This document shows, piece by piece, positions 56,020-63,935 of a stretch of 64,000 bases of DNA. The notes under the pieces are model-generated. The model searched no databases, had not been told where the DNA came from, and saw nothing but the letters and a program-made list of their open reading frames with translations. The stretch is from assembly GCA_009684515.1 (NCBI GenBank), contig WKKS01000012.1, positions 1 to 64,000 on the forward strand, given 5' to 3'. The stretch is from Geobacter sp. Lineage in GTDB: Bacteria > Desulfobacterota > Desulfuromonadia > Geobacterales > Pseudopelobacteraceae. The number at the start of each line of letters is the position of its first letter. Position 1 is the first letter of the stretch. The translations under genes were made by a program, and so were the position numbers.

Positions 56020-56048
56020 TTGACAAAAACAGCGCCACTCTGTAAGAG
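56020..56048 (+). promoter_or_regulatory. Candidate promoter of the cobalamin-riboswitch leader
   Basis: TTGACA (56020-56025), 17-bp spacer, TAAGAG (56043-56048; the -10 is weak). The palindrome CCACTCT-GTA-AGAGTGG (56035-56051) overlaps the -10 box. The predicted start near 56055 coincides with the beginning of the riboswitch. Confidence 0.45.
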
Positions 56049-56056
56049 TGGTACAG

Positions 56057-56215
56057 TCACTATTAACGGATGGAAGCGTGGAAGAGGGGTGCAAAGCCCC
56101 CGCTGCCCCGCAGCCGTAAAGGGAACGAAAGCCCGATCGCCAAACAGCGATAGCGCCACTGGGAACACCTGGGAAGGCGGGCAAGTAGGTCGCCCTGAGT
56201 CGGAATACCGCTCCA
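56057..56215 (+). ncRNA. Cobalamin riboswitch
   Basis: Leader of cbiM with the aptamer hallmarks GGGGTGCAAAGCCCC, CGCTGCCCCGCAGCCGTAA, GCGCCACTGGG, CTGGGAAGGCGGGC and the final box CCTGAGTCGGAATACC. Ligand-bound RNA normally reduces expression of the downstream genes. Immediately downstream, a small hairpin with GCTTC/GAAGC arms and a T-rich tract (56222-56250) is a possible expression platform. Boundaries are by eye. Confidence 0.93.
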
Positions 56216-56221
56216 TTCGCA

Positions 56222-56250
56222 CGCTTCGGGGGAAGCATTTCTTTGTTTGC
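56222..56250 (+). terminator. Putative riboswitch expression platform
   Basis: GCTTC (56223-56227) and GAAGC (56232-56236) form a short hairpin before ATTTCTTTGTTTG, about 95 bp before cbiM. The hairpin alone is weak, so translation control at the cbiM start is an alternative. Confidence 0.4.
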
Positions 56251-56342
56251 ATACCTGATCCAATCTCCTGCCGCAGACACATCTCCCGATTACCGGGTTT
56301 ATTTTGGATAAGCCCCTGATTGCCGTTTAGGGAGGTATCATC

Positions 56343-57023
56343 ATGCATATAATGGAAGGCTTTCTGCCCGCCGGTCATGCCGCCGCCTGGGGAGCCGCCT
56401 CAACCGTCTGCGTCGCCGCTGGTTTGCGCTCGATCGCCAAAGCGGTCAAAGCCAATCCTGAGCTGAAGATGCTTCTGGGTGTATCCACCGCTTTCACCTT
56501 TGTTCTGTCTGCCCTGAAACTCCCTTCGGTGACCGGCAGCTGTTCACACCCGACCGGAACCGGTTTGGGAGCGATTCTGTTCGGACCGCTGGCCATGGCG
56601 CCGGTTTCCCTGATTGTCCTGCTGTTCCAGGCAATATTGCTGGCCCACGGCGGGGTGACGACCCTGGGGGCCAACGTTTTTTCGATGGGTGTCGTTGGAC
56701 CGCTGGCCGGCTACGGCATTTACCGCCTGACCAAAGCGGTCGGCTTGCCGTCCAACCTGACTATATTTCTGGCCGCATCCCTGGCCGATCTGGCTACCTA
56801 CGTTACAACCGCCACCCAGCTTGCAATAGCTTTTCCGGATCCGACCGGCGGTTTCGCCGTTTCCCTGGCCAAATTTCTGGGCATCTTCGCCGTTACCCAG
56901 ATTCCGCTGGCGATCAGCGAGGGACTTCTGACGGTGCTGATTTACTCATTCATTCAAAAGTACAGCAGTCAGGAACTTAGCACTCTCGGTTTTGCCCTGA
57001 CCGGCGAAGAGGAGCGGATATGA
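56343..57023 (+). CDS. cbiM: Cobalt ECF transporter component CbiM
   Basis: 226 residues beginning [17 protein letters not shown], the cobalt-binding N-terminus characteristic of CbiM (metal chelated by the N-terminal amine and His2). About six transmembrane helices follow. Substrate-binding component of the cobalt ECF transporter. GGGAGG is 6 bp before the ATG. First gene after the riboswitch; the stop overlaps cbiN by 4 bp. Confidence 0.96.
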   Translation: MHIMEGFLPAGHAAAWGAASTVCVAAGLRSIAKAVKANPELKMLLGVSTAFTFVLSALKLPSVTGSCSHPTGTGLGAILFGPLAMAPVSLIVLLFQAILLAHGGVTTLGANVFSMGVVGPLAGYGIYRLTKAVGLPSNLTIFLAASLADLATYVTTATQLAIAFPDPTGGFAVSLAKFLGIFAVTQIPLAISEGLLTVLIYSFIQKYSSQELSTLGFALTGEEERI

Positions 57024-57361
57024 CCTCGCGAGTCAAGAACAGCCTCCTGATCATATCTGTTGCCGCTTTGGCGATTTTTCCCCTGATGGTTGTAAAAAAG
57101 CCGGTCGGCGGGCCGGGCGGCAATCAGGCCGAGATATTTAAAGGTTCCGATGATCAGGCCTCCGCGGCCATCAAGGCAATCGCTCCCGAGTACAAACCGT
57201 GGTTCCAATCCCTCTACAAAACCCCCAGCTCGGAGATAGATACTCTCCTGTTTGCCCTGCAGGCCGCCATCGGTGCCGGTTTTATCGGCTATTACGTCGG
57301 ATATTCCCGGGGACGGGCCAAGCAAAACCAAGCAAAACCGGATGCCAAACTTGAAAATTGA
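57020..57361 (+). CDS. cbiN: Cobalt transport protein CbiN
   Basis: 113 residues with an N-terminal transmembrane helix (about 7-24), a short periplasmic region with [10 protein letters not shown] and [11 protein letters not shown], and a C-terminal helix (about 78-100). It assists CbiM in metal loading. The C-terminal tail overlaps the cbiQ start by 20 bp. Confidence 0.93.
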   Translation: MTSRVKNSLLIISVAALAIFPLMVVKKPVGGPGGNQAEIFKGSDDQASAAIKAIAPEYKPWFQSLYKTPSSEIDTLLFALQAAIGAGFIGYYVGYSRGRAKQNQAKPDAKLEN

Positions 57362-58118
57362 CACCTTTGCCTATAGCAACCGCTGGCGTCACGTACATCC
57401 GGGGGAAAAAGGGCTGCTGGTTCTCTCCTGCCTGACCGCCGCGCTGCTCAGCCGGACGGTTTTGATCCCGCTTGTCATCGCCGTTGCCATGTCCTCCATG
57501 ACGGTCCTGGGCGCGGGAATTCCATGCCGCGAGTATCTGCGTCTGGCCGCCCTGCCGGCACTGTTCCTGTTTTGGAGCTGTCTGGCGCTGGCAGTCAGTT
57601 TCACCGGCGGCGACCTGCCGCTGGCGCACTTTCCGGCCCTGTCGCTGACAATCGGTCTCAGTCGCCAAGGGATGGGTCAGGCCCAACTGGCGTTGACCCG
57701 CTCGCTAGGGGCAACCTTCAGCCTGCTGTTTCTGGCGCTGACGACACCGATGACCGAGATTATGGCGCTGCTGCGCTCGCTCGGCACCCCCAGGCTTTTG
57801 ATCGAATTGATGACAATTACCTACCGCCAAATCTTCATTTTCCTGGAAATTGCCGGCCAGATCCGGTCCGCGCAGGAAGCCCGCCTCGGCTACAGCTCTG
57901 CCAGAAATGCCATGAAATCTTTAGCGGCCATGGCTGGCAACATCTTGCTCAGCACACTGACCCGCGCACGCCATAATCACCAGGGGTTGCTGGCTCGCGG
58001 ATACGGAGACGAGTTGTTGTTTCTGTCGCCGCGACGCAGTTGGAATGTCTTCAACCTGATCGGGGCGAGCGCCGCCGGTCTTGTGCTGATTGTGTCGGCA
58101 TTGGCGATCCGTCCATGA
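57342..58118 (+). CDS. cbiQ: Cobalt ECF transporter T component CbiQ
   Basis: 258 residues. About five transmembrane helices; the coupling helices that contact CbiO are visible as Ala-Arg-Gly-like segments (EAARLGY-type QEARLGYSSARN and LLARGYGDEL). The ATG at 57342 lies inside the end of cbiN; a much longer upstream frame overlaps it fully and was rejected. The stop overlaps cbiO (ATGA). Confidence 0.92.
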   Translation: MPNLKIDTFAYSNRWRHVHPGEKGLLVLSCLTAALLSRTVLIPLVIAVAMSSMTVLGAGIPCREYLRLAALPALFLFWSCLALAVSFTGGDLPLAHFPALSLTIGLSRQGMGQAQLALTRSLGATFSLLFLALTTPMTEIMALLRSLGTPRLLIELMTITYRQIFIFLEIAGQIRSAQEARLGYSSARNAMKSLAAMAGNILLSTLTRARHNHQGLLARGYGDELLFLSPRRSWNVFNLIGASAAGLVLIVSALAIRP

Positions 58119-58972
58119 CTTCTGCCGTAATCGAACTGCAGGGAATATCATTCAGTTATCCCGGCGCAATCAAGGCTCTTGACCGTTTTTCGGCCTCTTT
58201 TCTCCGGGGACGGCGCACAGCCGTTCTGGGTCGCAACGGTTCCGGTAAGACCACCCTGTTTTCGCTGTTGAACGGCCTGCAGCATCCCCAAAGCGGACAG
58301 ATCCTGTTTGATGGCAGAAGGATTGCCTACGACCGGCAAAGCCTCCTCAATCTCCGGCAGGAGGTCGGGATGGTTTTTCAGGACCCGGACAGCCAGCTGT
58401 TCTCGGCCTGCATTTATGAAGATATCTCATTCGGTCCGATGAACCTCGGCCTGCCGGAAAAAGAGGTCCGTATTCGCGTTGAGCACGCCCTGGCACAGAT
58501 GAAACTGGCCGGCTTGGAAAACAGGCCGACTCATTCGCTTTCGTTCGGCCAGAAAAAACGGGCTTGTATCGCGGGGGTGCTGGCGATGCAGCCGAAGGTT
58601 CTGGTTCTGGATGAACCGTTTGCTGGCCTCGATCCGGTCATGGCCGCCGAATTCAGTGCAATTCTGGATGAACTGCACCGGAGCGGCACAACTTTGATCA
58701 TTGCCACACACGATCTTGACCTGGCATATTCCTGGGCGGATGAAGTGATAGTGCTGAAAGAGGGGACGCTGCTGGCTGAAGGGACTGCCGGTGAAACGTT
58801 GATGCGGGCCGACGTGCATGCCGAACTGGGCGCCTCGCCGGTTGTGGCGGAAATAGCCGCGGCCATCGCCTTGACCGGTGTGGAGGTGTATGCTAATGGA
58901 TATCTGCCTCGCAGCAAGGACGATCTGGTTAAAATCATTACAGCAAACATCAATAAGGAGAACGTCAGATGA
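58115..58972 (+). CDS. cbiO: Cobalt ECF transporter ATPase CbiO
   Basis: 285 residues. Walker A GRNGSGKTT (39-47), Q-loop in VFQDPDSQLFS, signature LSFGQKKRACIAG, Walker B VLVLDEPFAGLD, and switch His in IIATHDLDLA. It energises cobalt import with CbiMNQ. A C-terminal extension of about 55 residues follows the ABC core. The start overlaps the cbiQ stop; the stop overlaps hldD (58969-58972). Confidence 0.96.
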   Translation: MTSAVIELQGISFSYPGAIKALDRFSASFLRGRRTAVLGRNGSGKTTLFSLLNGLQHPQSGQILFDGRRIAYDRQSLLNLRQEVGMVFQDPDSQLFSACIYEDISFGPMNLGLPEKEVRIRVEHALAQMKLAGLENRPTHSLSFGQKKRACIAGVLAMQPKVLVLDEPFAGLDPVMAAEFSAILDELHRSGTTLIIATHDLDLAYSWADEVIVLKEGTLLAEGTAGETLMRADVHAELGASPVVAEIAAAIALTGVEVYANGYLPRSKDDLVKIITANINKENVR

Positions 58973-59958
58973 TCATCGTAACCGGTGGAGCAGGACTGAT
59001 CGGAAGCGCCGTAATTCAGCGCCTGAACCAGATCGGAAGAGAAGATATTCTGGTTGTTGACCACCTCGGCCTGACCGATAAATGGCGCAACCTGTCGCCG
59101 CTGCGCTTTATGGATTATCTGGAAAAGGATGCCTTCGAACGGCTGTTGGACAGCAGTTCTTTGGCAGGCCGCCTGCCGGGCGGCAAGCTGGATGCGGTCA
59201 TCCATCTGGGAGCCTGCTCCGCCACAACAGAGCCGGACGCCACCTACCTGATCAACAACAATTTCGAATACTCCCGCAAGCTGGCCCTGGCCGCCCTGTC
59301 CAATGATGCCCGTTTCATCTACGCCTCCAGCGCCGCGACCTACGGCGACGGCGAGAACGGCTTTGCCGATGATGAGGAGCAACTGCCGCTGTTGAGGCCG
59401 ATGAACATGTACGGCTACTCCAAGCAGCTATTCGACCTGTGGGCACTGCGCCAGAGACTGCTGGACAAAATCGTCGGAATCAAATACTTCAACGTCTACG
59501 GTCCCAACGAACAGCACAAAGGGGAGATGCGTTCGCTGGTGCTGAAGGCTTACGAGCAGATCGGCGCCACCGGCACGCTGAAGCTGTTCAAATCGCACCG
59601 CCCGGAGTACGGCGACGGCGAGCAGCTGCGCGACTTCGTCTATGTCAAGGACGCCGCAGCCATGACACTTCATTTTCTCAAAAGCTACCGGACCGGCGGC
59701 ATCTTCAACGTCGGCGGCGGCACGACCGTCAGCTGGAACCGGCTGGCGAAGGCCGTTTTCGATGCGATGGATAAACCGGTCAGCATCGAATACATCGACA
59801 TGCCCGAATCAATCCGCAACACCTATCAATACCGTACCTGTGCCGATACCTCAAAAATCCGGGCGGCCGGTTATACGGATGCGGTCAGTTCAGTAGAAGA
59901 AGCGGTCGGAGATTACATCAGGAATTATCTTGTTCCAGGGAAACGACTGGGGGATTGA
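58969..59958 (+). CDS. hldD: ADP-L-glycero-D-manno-heptose 6-epimerase
   Basis: 329 residues, extended short-chain dehydrogenase. GGAGLIG (6-12) binds NADP; catalytic Ser/Thr in ASSAATYG and Tyr-x3-Lys in YGYSKQLFD. GDGEQLRDFVYVKD, near 225-240, is typical of HldD. It makes ADP-L-glycero-D-manno-heptose for the LPS inner core. Its start overlaps cbiO by 4 bp, so in this genome an LPS gene is the last gene of a riboswitch-led cobalt operon. No terminator or separate promoter is visible between them. Confidence 0.95.
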   Translation: MIIVTGGAGLIGSAVIQRLNQIGREDILVVDHLGLTDKWRNLSPLRFMDYLEKDAFERLLDSSSLAGRLPGGKLDAVIHLGACSATTEPDATYLINNNFEYSRKLALAALSNDARFIYASSAATYGDGENGFADDEEQLPLLRPMNMYGYSKQLFDLWALRQRLLDKIVGIKYFNVYGPNEQHKGEMRSLVLKAYEQIGATGTLKLFKSHRPEYGDGEQLRDFVYVKDAAAMTLHFLKSYRTGGIFNVGGGTTVSWNRLAKAVFDAMDKPVSIEYIDMPESIRNTYQYRTCADTSKIRAAGYTDAVSSVEEAVGDYIRNYLVPGKRLGD

Positions 59959-59990
59959 GAAATCTAATCCGAAAACACTTTTTCTTCATC

Positions 59991-60002
59991 TATTCTCCCA
60001 TT
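59991..60002 (+). repeat. 12-bp direct repeat, copy 1 (before hicA -35 box)
   Basis: TATTCTCCCATT, identical to 60631-60642; it overlaps the first bases of the -35 box. The two copies are 640 bp apart and flank hicAB. Confidence 0.85.
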
Positions 60003-60029
60003 GACACGATAGTATCACATTGATATCAT
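60001..60029 (+). promoter_or_regulatory. Sigma-70 promoter of hicAB, with short inverted repeat
   Basis: TTGACA (60001-60006), 17-bp spacer, TATCAT (60024-60029). TATCA-N3-TGATA (60013-60025) lies in the spacer and -10, a plausible HicB operator. The hicA ATG is only 6 bp after the -10 box, so a leaderless transcript is predicted. Confidence 0.7.
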
Positions 60030-60035
60030 ATTTCT

Positions 60036-60233
60036 ATGCCACCCAAACTGAGAGAGATTATAAAGCTCCTGAAGCAAGCCGGATTTACCGACAGGGGTGG
60101 CAAGGGCAGCCACCGCAATTTCACACATCCAAATTGCCCTATGCCGGTAACCATTTCCGGTAATCCCGGTGATGATGCAAAGCCATATCAGGAAAAATTG
60201 GTGCAGAAAGTGATTGAGGAGAGCAAGCGATGA
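60036..60233 (+). CDS. hicA: HicA family toxin (mRNA interferase)
   Basis: 65 residues, double-stranded RNA-binding-like fold. Catalytic His26 in GGKGSHRNFTHP; the MPPKLREII start and the tail AKPYQEKLVQKVIEESKR match the MPPK-type HicA group. It cleaves mRNA when not bound by HicB. No Shine-Dalgarno precedes the ATG. The stop overlaps hicB by 4 bp (60230-60233). Confidence 0.93.
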   Translation: MPPKLREIIKLLKQAGFTDRGGKGSHRNFTHPNCPMPVTISGNPGDDAKPYQEKLVQKVIEESKR

Positions 60234-60571
60234 AACCGGCTGATAAATATTTAAAGATCGTGGAATGGTCCGAAGAAGACGCCTGTTATATCGGGACCTG
60301 TCCGGGCCTTATTCATGGCGGGGTTCACGGCGAAAACGAAGCGAAGGTATACGAAGAGTTGTGCCAGGTTGTTTCCGAAGCTGTCGAACTATATCAAGCG
60401 GATGGCAAGCCTCTACCACCTGCCACTGCCAACAAACAATATTCCGGGCGCTTTGTCCTGCGAGTTGGCTCAGACCTGCACAAAGAAGTATCAATCAGAG
60501 CAGCGCGAGTTGGCGAGAGCCTGAACAGCTATTGCCAGAAGGTTTTGCAGAATGCCGTGCGTTGCGGATAG
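60230..60571 (+). CDS. hicB: HicB family antitoxin
   Basis: 113 residues. The N-terminal partial RNase H-like fold includes YLKIVEWSEEDACYIGTCPG and GGVHGENEAKVYEEL; the C-terminus is a ribbon-helix-helix DNA-binding domain (SGRFVLRVGSDLHKEVSIRA and a second helix with SLNSYCQKVLQ). It neutralises HicA and represses its own operon. Translationally coupled to hicA. A similar promoter lies 70 bp downstream. Confidence 0.93.
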   Translation: MKPADKYLKIVEWSEEDACYIGTCPGLIHGGVHGENEAKVYEELCQVVSEAVELYQADGKPLPPATANKQYSGRFVLRVGSDLHKEVSIRAARVGESLNSYCQKVLQNAVRCG

Positions 60572-60630
60572 CCATAGTCTACGCCCCTCTTTTCATCTAA
60601 ATTTCAAATAATCAGGGAGGCCCTCTATAG

Positions 60631-60642
60631 TATTCTCCCATT
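60631..60642 (+). repeat. 12-bp direct repeat, copy 2 (before -35 box of the 720-residue gene)
   Basis: TATTCTCCCATT, identical to 59991-60002, placed one base before TTGACC of the next promoter. Confidence 0.85.
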
Positions 60643-60643
60643 C

Positions 60644-60672
60644 TTGACCATCCACCGCTTCCATTGTATCAT
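60644..60672 (+). promoter_or_regulatory. Sigma-70 promoter of the 720-residue gene, related to the hicA promoter
   Basis: TTGACC (60644-60649), 17-bp spacer, TATCAT (60667-60672), with CATTG before the -10 as in the hicA promoter. The predicted leader is about 30 nt. Confidence 0.65.
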
Positions 60673-60707
60673 CCCTCCAGCTGTCCACCTTCCCGCAGGA
60701 GCCTTCC

Positions 60708-62870
60708 ATGCTATTAGAACCCTACTCCGTAATTTTCCCCGAAAAAGACGAACCGGTCATGGCACTGCAGCTTGATCGCAAGTCAGGAAAGATTCCCAAA
60801 GGTGACTACGGGTTTATTGAGTTTTACTGCACCGACAAGGGTTGCGACTGCCGCCGCACAACCCTGTTCGTGCTGAATGAAAAAATGAAGGAAAAGGCGG
60901 TCATCAGCATGGGTTTCGATCCTGATGATGATCTGGCCGGACCGTTTCTGGACGAGTTCCACAAACAGTCACCCTATGCCGGGGAACTTCTGGAAATTTT
61001 TGTTGAGCTGATCAACGAGTATCCCGAGTTTCTTGAGGCTATGCATCGCCACTATCGTGAAGTCCGCTCAAAGGTCGAAGGGAAAAAATACCGCGGCAAA
61101 GCTTTTCCAAAACCGGGATCATTTGAGCTATATGTCAACGATCCGTCGGAATTGCCAAGCGGTTTCATGGACATCATGAAGGCGATAGGGGCGGCAGACG
61201 CATTTACTCCCCCAAAAGCCGGCAAAACTAAAGACAGGGCCGGATCCGCAAGCACCATTCGCACACTCGCTGACCGCTATTACTCAACATACTGCAAGCC
61301 GGACATTGCGATTCACCAATTTTTGCAGGACGAACTGCGGGCCTACATCCTGGAACACGACACGTTTGCCCTGGAAATCTGCTCCCTGCTGGTGGAACTA
61401 TGCGATAGTGAAGTGGATGAAGACAGGATAGACGCCTCACTGCGGCTGCTGTCCGACATGCTTGACATTCTTAGGGTGGAGCTGGAACGTGGCCGCCCTG
61501 CCGCCAAAGAGCACATGGGACGCCTGCAAAGCACTCTGGCTCAAAAGATTTACGTGGAATGTGGCGCCGCCAATCTTTGTGCCGCCGTATCGCACCTTCT
61601 GCTGAGCAGCCGGGTCGAGCTACTGCCGGTTCTGCATCACGCCAACGATCAGAGGCTGCTGCTTGACGCCCACCACAACGGGCTGCGCGACACTCCTCCG
61701 GAAGAGGTCATGGCCGGAGTTTTCAGGGGAATAGAGGAGATGGGCACTTCTCCCTTTGAAGCGCTGGAGAATATGCTGCAAATCCTGGCGCTGGGCAATC
61801 CGGACATGCAAATAGACCTGTGCGGCAGGATGCTGCATGCTGAAAGCAGGCTGGTACGGGACACAGCAGCCCTGATGCTGCTTCATCCCATGCCGGACGT
61901 GCGGCTTGGCGTATCGCAATTATTGGCTGCTGACTCCTCGAATGTCACCCCGGAGACCCTGAGGCGCATGATCATTACCCGCAACTGGTTCCCGGAAGAG
62001 ATCCGCAAAAACATTGATCAGGCCGTCAGCAATGCCCGCCGCGCCCGCATCGAGTGCGCCTCGCTGCCCAACACTCCCGCTGCCACCGTCTATGCATCGC
62101 CGGTTGACGGTGCCTTTGCCCAGTCCTTTATGACAATTGTTCCCGACGGTAAAAATAATATCAGCTGTTCGGTCCTGCTCAAGCGCGGAGCCGGGGTGGC
62201 CGATAGCTTTATTATTCCGCTTCCCACAAAAAAGGAGCTGAAAAACTTCCTGGACATGATGAAACAGGAAGGCGCTTTTCTTGAAACATCCACGGAGTAT
62301 CTGGATCAACGGGTTTGCCACAGCCTTGCCGAAGGTGCCGCGCTGGGCAGTGCCCCCAGCTATTGGCTGGCCCATGTTGCCGAACTGTTGGGAAAAGACC
62401 AGTGGAAATCAACCGCCTTTGACGCACGACGCGAACTTGCCTTTATGCGGGCAGAACTGGAGCGCAGCGCGCCGGAACTGCTGGCTGACAAATCACGCAA
62501 AAAAGCTCTGAAAGACTCTGCCGATTGGTGCTACGAACATCATTTTGCCGACTCATGGTTCGAAGATGACGCCGAGTTGGACAAGGTTGTTGCGGCCGTC
62601 CTTAAAAAGAAGCGCAACAACCATGATGTTGAATTTTTGGCCGTGTCTGCCGTTATCGATAAAATTCTTGAAAAACGCCGTCAAATCTGGCTCGAACGGC
62701 TGACACTCAATGCCCTGTGGCTCAAAGCTGCAAAAAAATCGCCTCTCCCCTGGCATCAGATGTTTCATCTGGCCGAAATTGTTGCCGATACTAAGATTCC
62801 GCTTGCAGATATCCCGCTGATGGAATCAATTGCCATTCAAAGTCTGGGTGCCCATCTAAGCCGCAGGTAG
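60708..62870 (+). CDS. Uncharacterised 720-residue protein with N-terminal Cys motif
   Basis: 720 residues, no signal peptide or membrane helix. The N-terminal domain (about 1-150) includes GDYGFIEFYCTDKGCDCRR (near 32-50), with a CxxxxCxC pattern that may bind zinc. The middle (about 210-480) is a long helical array of about 30-residue units, HEAT/ARM-like in appearance (IEEMGTSPFEALENMLQILA, then LCGRMLHAESRLVRDTAALM). The C-terminal part (about 470-720) has a beta-containing segment and further helices. AGGAG is 8 bp before the ATG. No family recognised. It follows hicAB, with a promoter built from the same parts. Confidence 0.75.
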   Translation: MLLEPYSVIFPEKDEPVMALQLDRKSGKIPKGDYGFIEFYCTDKGCDCRRTTLFVLNEKMKEKAVISMGFDPDDDLAGPFLDEFHKQSPYAGELLEIFVELINEYPEFLEAMHRHYREVRSKVEGKKYRGKAFPKPGSFELYVNDPSELPSGFMDIMKAIGAADAFTPPKAGKTKDRAGSASTIRTLADRYYSTYCKPDIAIHQFLQDELRAYILEHDTFALEICSLLVELCDSEVDEDRIDASLRLLSDMLDILRVELERGRPAAKEHMGRLQSTLAQKIYVECGAANLCAAVSHLLLSSRVELLPVLHHANDQRLLLDAHHNGLRDTPPEEVMAGVFRGIEEMGTSPFEALENMLQILALGNPDMQIDLCGRMLHAESRLVRDTAALMLLHPMPDVRLGVSQLLAADSSNVTPETLRRMIITRNWFPEEIRKNIDQAVSNARRARIECASLPNTPAATVYASPVDGAFAQSFMTIVPDGKNNISCSVLLKRGAGVADSFIIPLPTKKELKNFLDMMKQEGAFLETSTEYLDQRVCHSLAEGAALGSAPSYWLAHVAELLGKDQWKSTAFDARRELAFMRAELERSAPELLADKSRKKALKDSADWCYEHHFADSWFEDDAELDKVVAAVLKKKRNNHDVEFLAVSAVIDKILEKRRQIWLERLTLNALWLKAAKKSPLPWHQMFHLAEIVADTKIPLADIPLMESIAIQSLGAHLSRR

Positions 62871-62978
62871 TATGAGGCGTTCTGACCTGCGCACTCTTCG
62901 CCACCGGTTGAATTGCCGCTGATATCGTGCTATAGAATCAGCTCGCCCCACCAAATCTTCAACGACAGGTATTCTACA

Positions 62979-63935
62979 ATGACACTTGCAGAGCAGGTAG
63001 TACTAGGCGACATCCGCGCGGCAGCCCGGCTGATGCGCGACATCGACGACAATCGCCCCAATGCGGTTCAGGAACTGAAACAGCTTTATCCCCACACCGG
63101 CAAGGCTTATATCATTGGTATCACCGGCCCTCCGGGAGCCGGCAAATCGACTCTGGTGGATCAACTGACCGCTTCATTCCGCAAAAGAGGAAAAAAAGTC
63201 GGTGTGGTTGCCATTGACCCGACCAGTCCCTTCACCGGTGGCGCCATACTGGGCGACCGTATTCGGATGAATCGTCACTCTTGCGATGAGGGGGTCTTTA
63301 TCCGCAGTCTGGCCACTCGCGGGGCGTTGGGCGGCCTTTCACGCTCCACAACAGATGTGGGTATGGTCATGGATGCTTTGGGTATGGATATTGTCATTAT
63401 CGAAACCGTCGGTGTCGGTCAGGATGAAGTTGATATCGTCAAGGCCGCCCATACAACTTGCGTGGTGATGGTGCCGGGGTTGGGGGATGACATCCAGGCC
63501 ATCAAGGCCGGGATTCTGGAAATCGGCGACGTATTCGTGGTCAACAAGGCTGACCGCGACGGAGCCGACCGCACCGCCCGCGAGTTGTCAACCATGTTGG
63601 AGATGCGAAATGCGCCGGAGGGGGGGTGGAATCCTCAGGTTATGAAAGCTGAGGCGCAGCGCGGGGTTGGCATAGAAGAGCTGACCGTCGAAATTCTTGC
63701 CCACCGTGATTTTTTGTTTAACAGCGGGACGATAAATGATTTTCTGAAAGAACGTAATCGGCGTCATTTCATGGATATTTTGCGCGATTCCCTGTTTCGA
63801 AGCGCCATCGATTTTATGGCTGCCGACAATACTTTGGACAGGGTTGTTGATGGGATGTGGAGCCATAGTGTTGACCCCTATTCAGCCGCTGAAGTTGTAT
63901 TGTCGAAGATGCTCACGAAAAAAATGAAAGCGTAA
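62979..63935 (+). CDS. meaB: Methylmalonyl-CoA mutase-associated GTPase MeaB (ArgK family)
   Basis: 318 residues of the G3E family. Walker A GPPGAGKST (near 50-58), DPTSPFTGGAILGDR with Mg2+/GTP residues, Walker B region DIVIIETVGVGQDE and NKAD base specificity. It loads and protects adenosylcobalamin in methylmalonyl-CoA mutase. The ATG at 62979 gives the usual N-terminus; the 22 codons upstream are not supported. It lies 108 bp after the 720-residue gene. The mutase B12 subunit, cobO and cobalt uptake genes are 5-8 kb upstream. Confidence 0.95.
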   Translation: MTLAEQVVLGDIRAAARLMRDIDDNRPNAVQELKQLYPHTGKAYIIGITGPPGAGKSTLVDQLTASFRKRGKKVGVVAIDPTSPFTGGAILGDRIRMNRHSCDEGVFIRSLATRGALGGLSRSTTDVGMVMDALGMDIVIIETVGVGQDEVDIVKAAHTTCVVMVPGLGDDIQAIKAGILEIGDVFVVNKADRDGADRTARELSTMLEMRNAPEGGWNPQVMKAEAQRGVGIEELTVEILAHRDFLFNSGTINDFLKERNRRHFMDILRDSLFRSAIDFMAADNTLDRVVDGMWSHSVDPYSAAEVVLSKMLTKKMKA

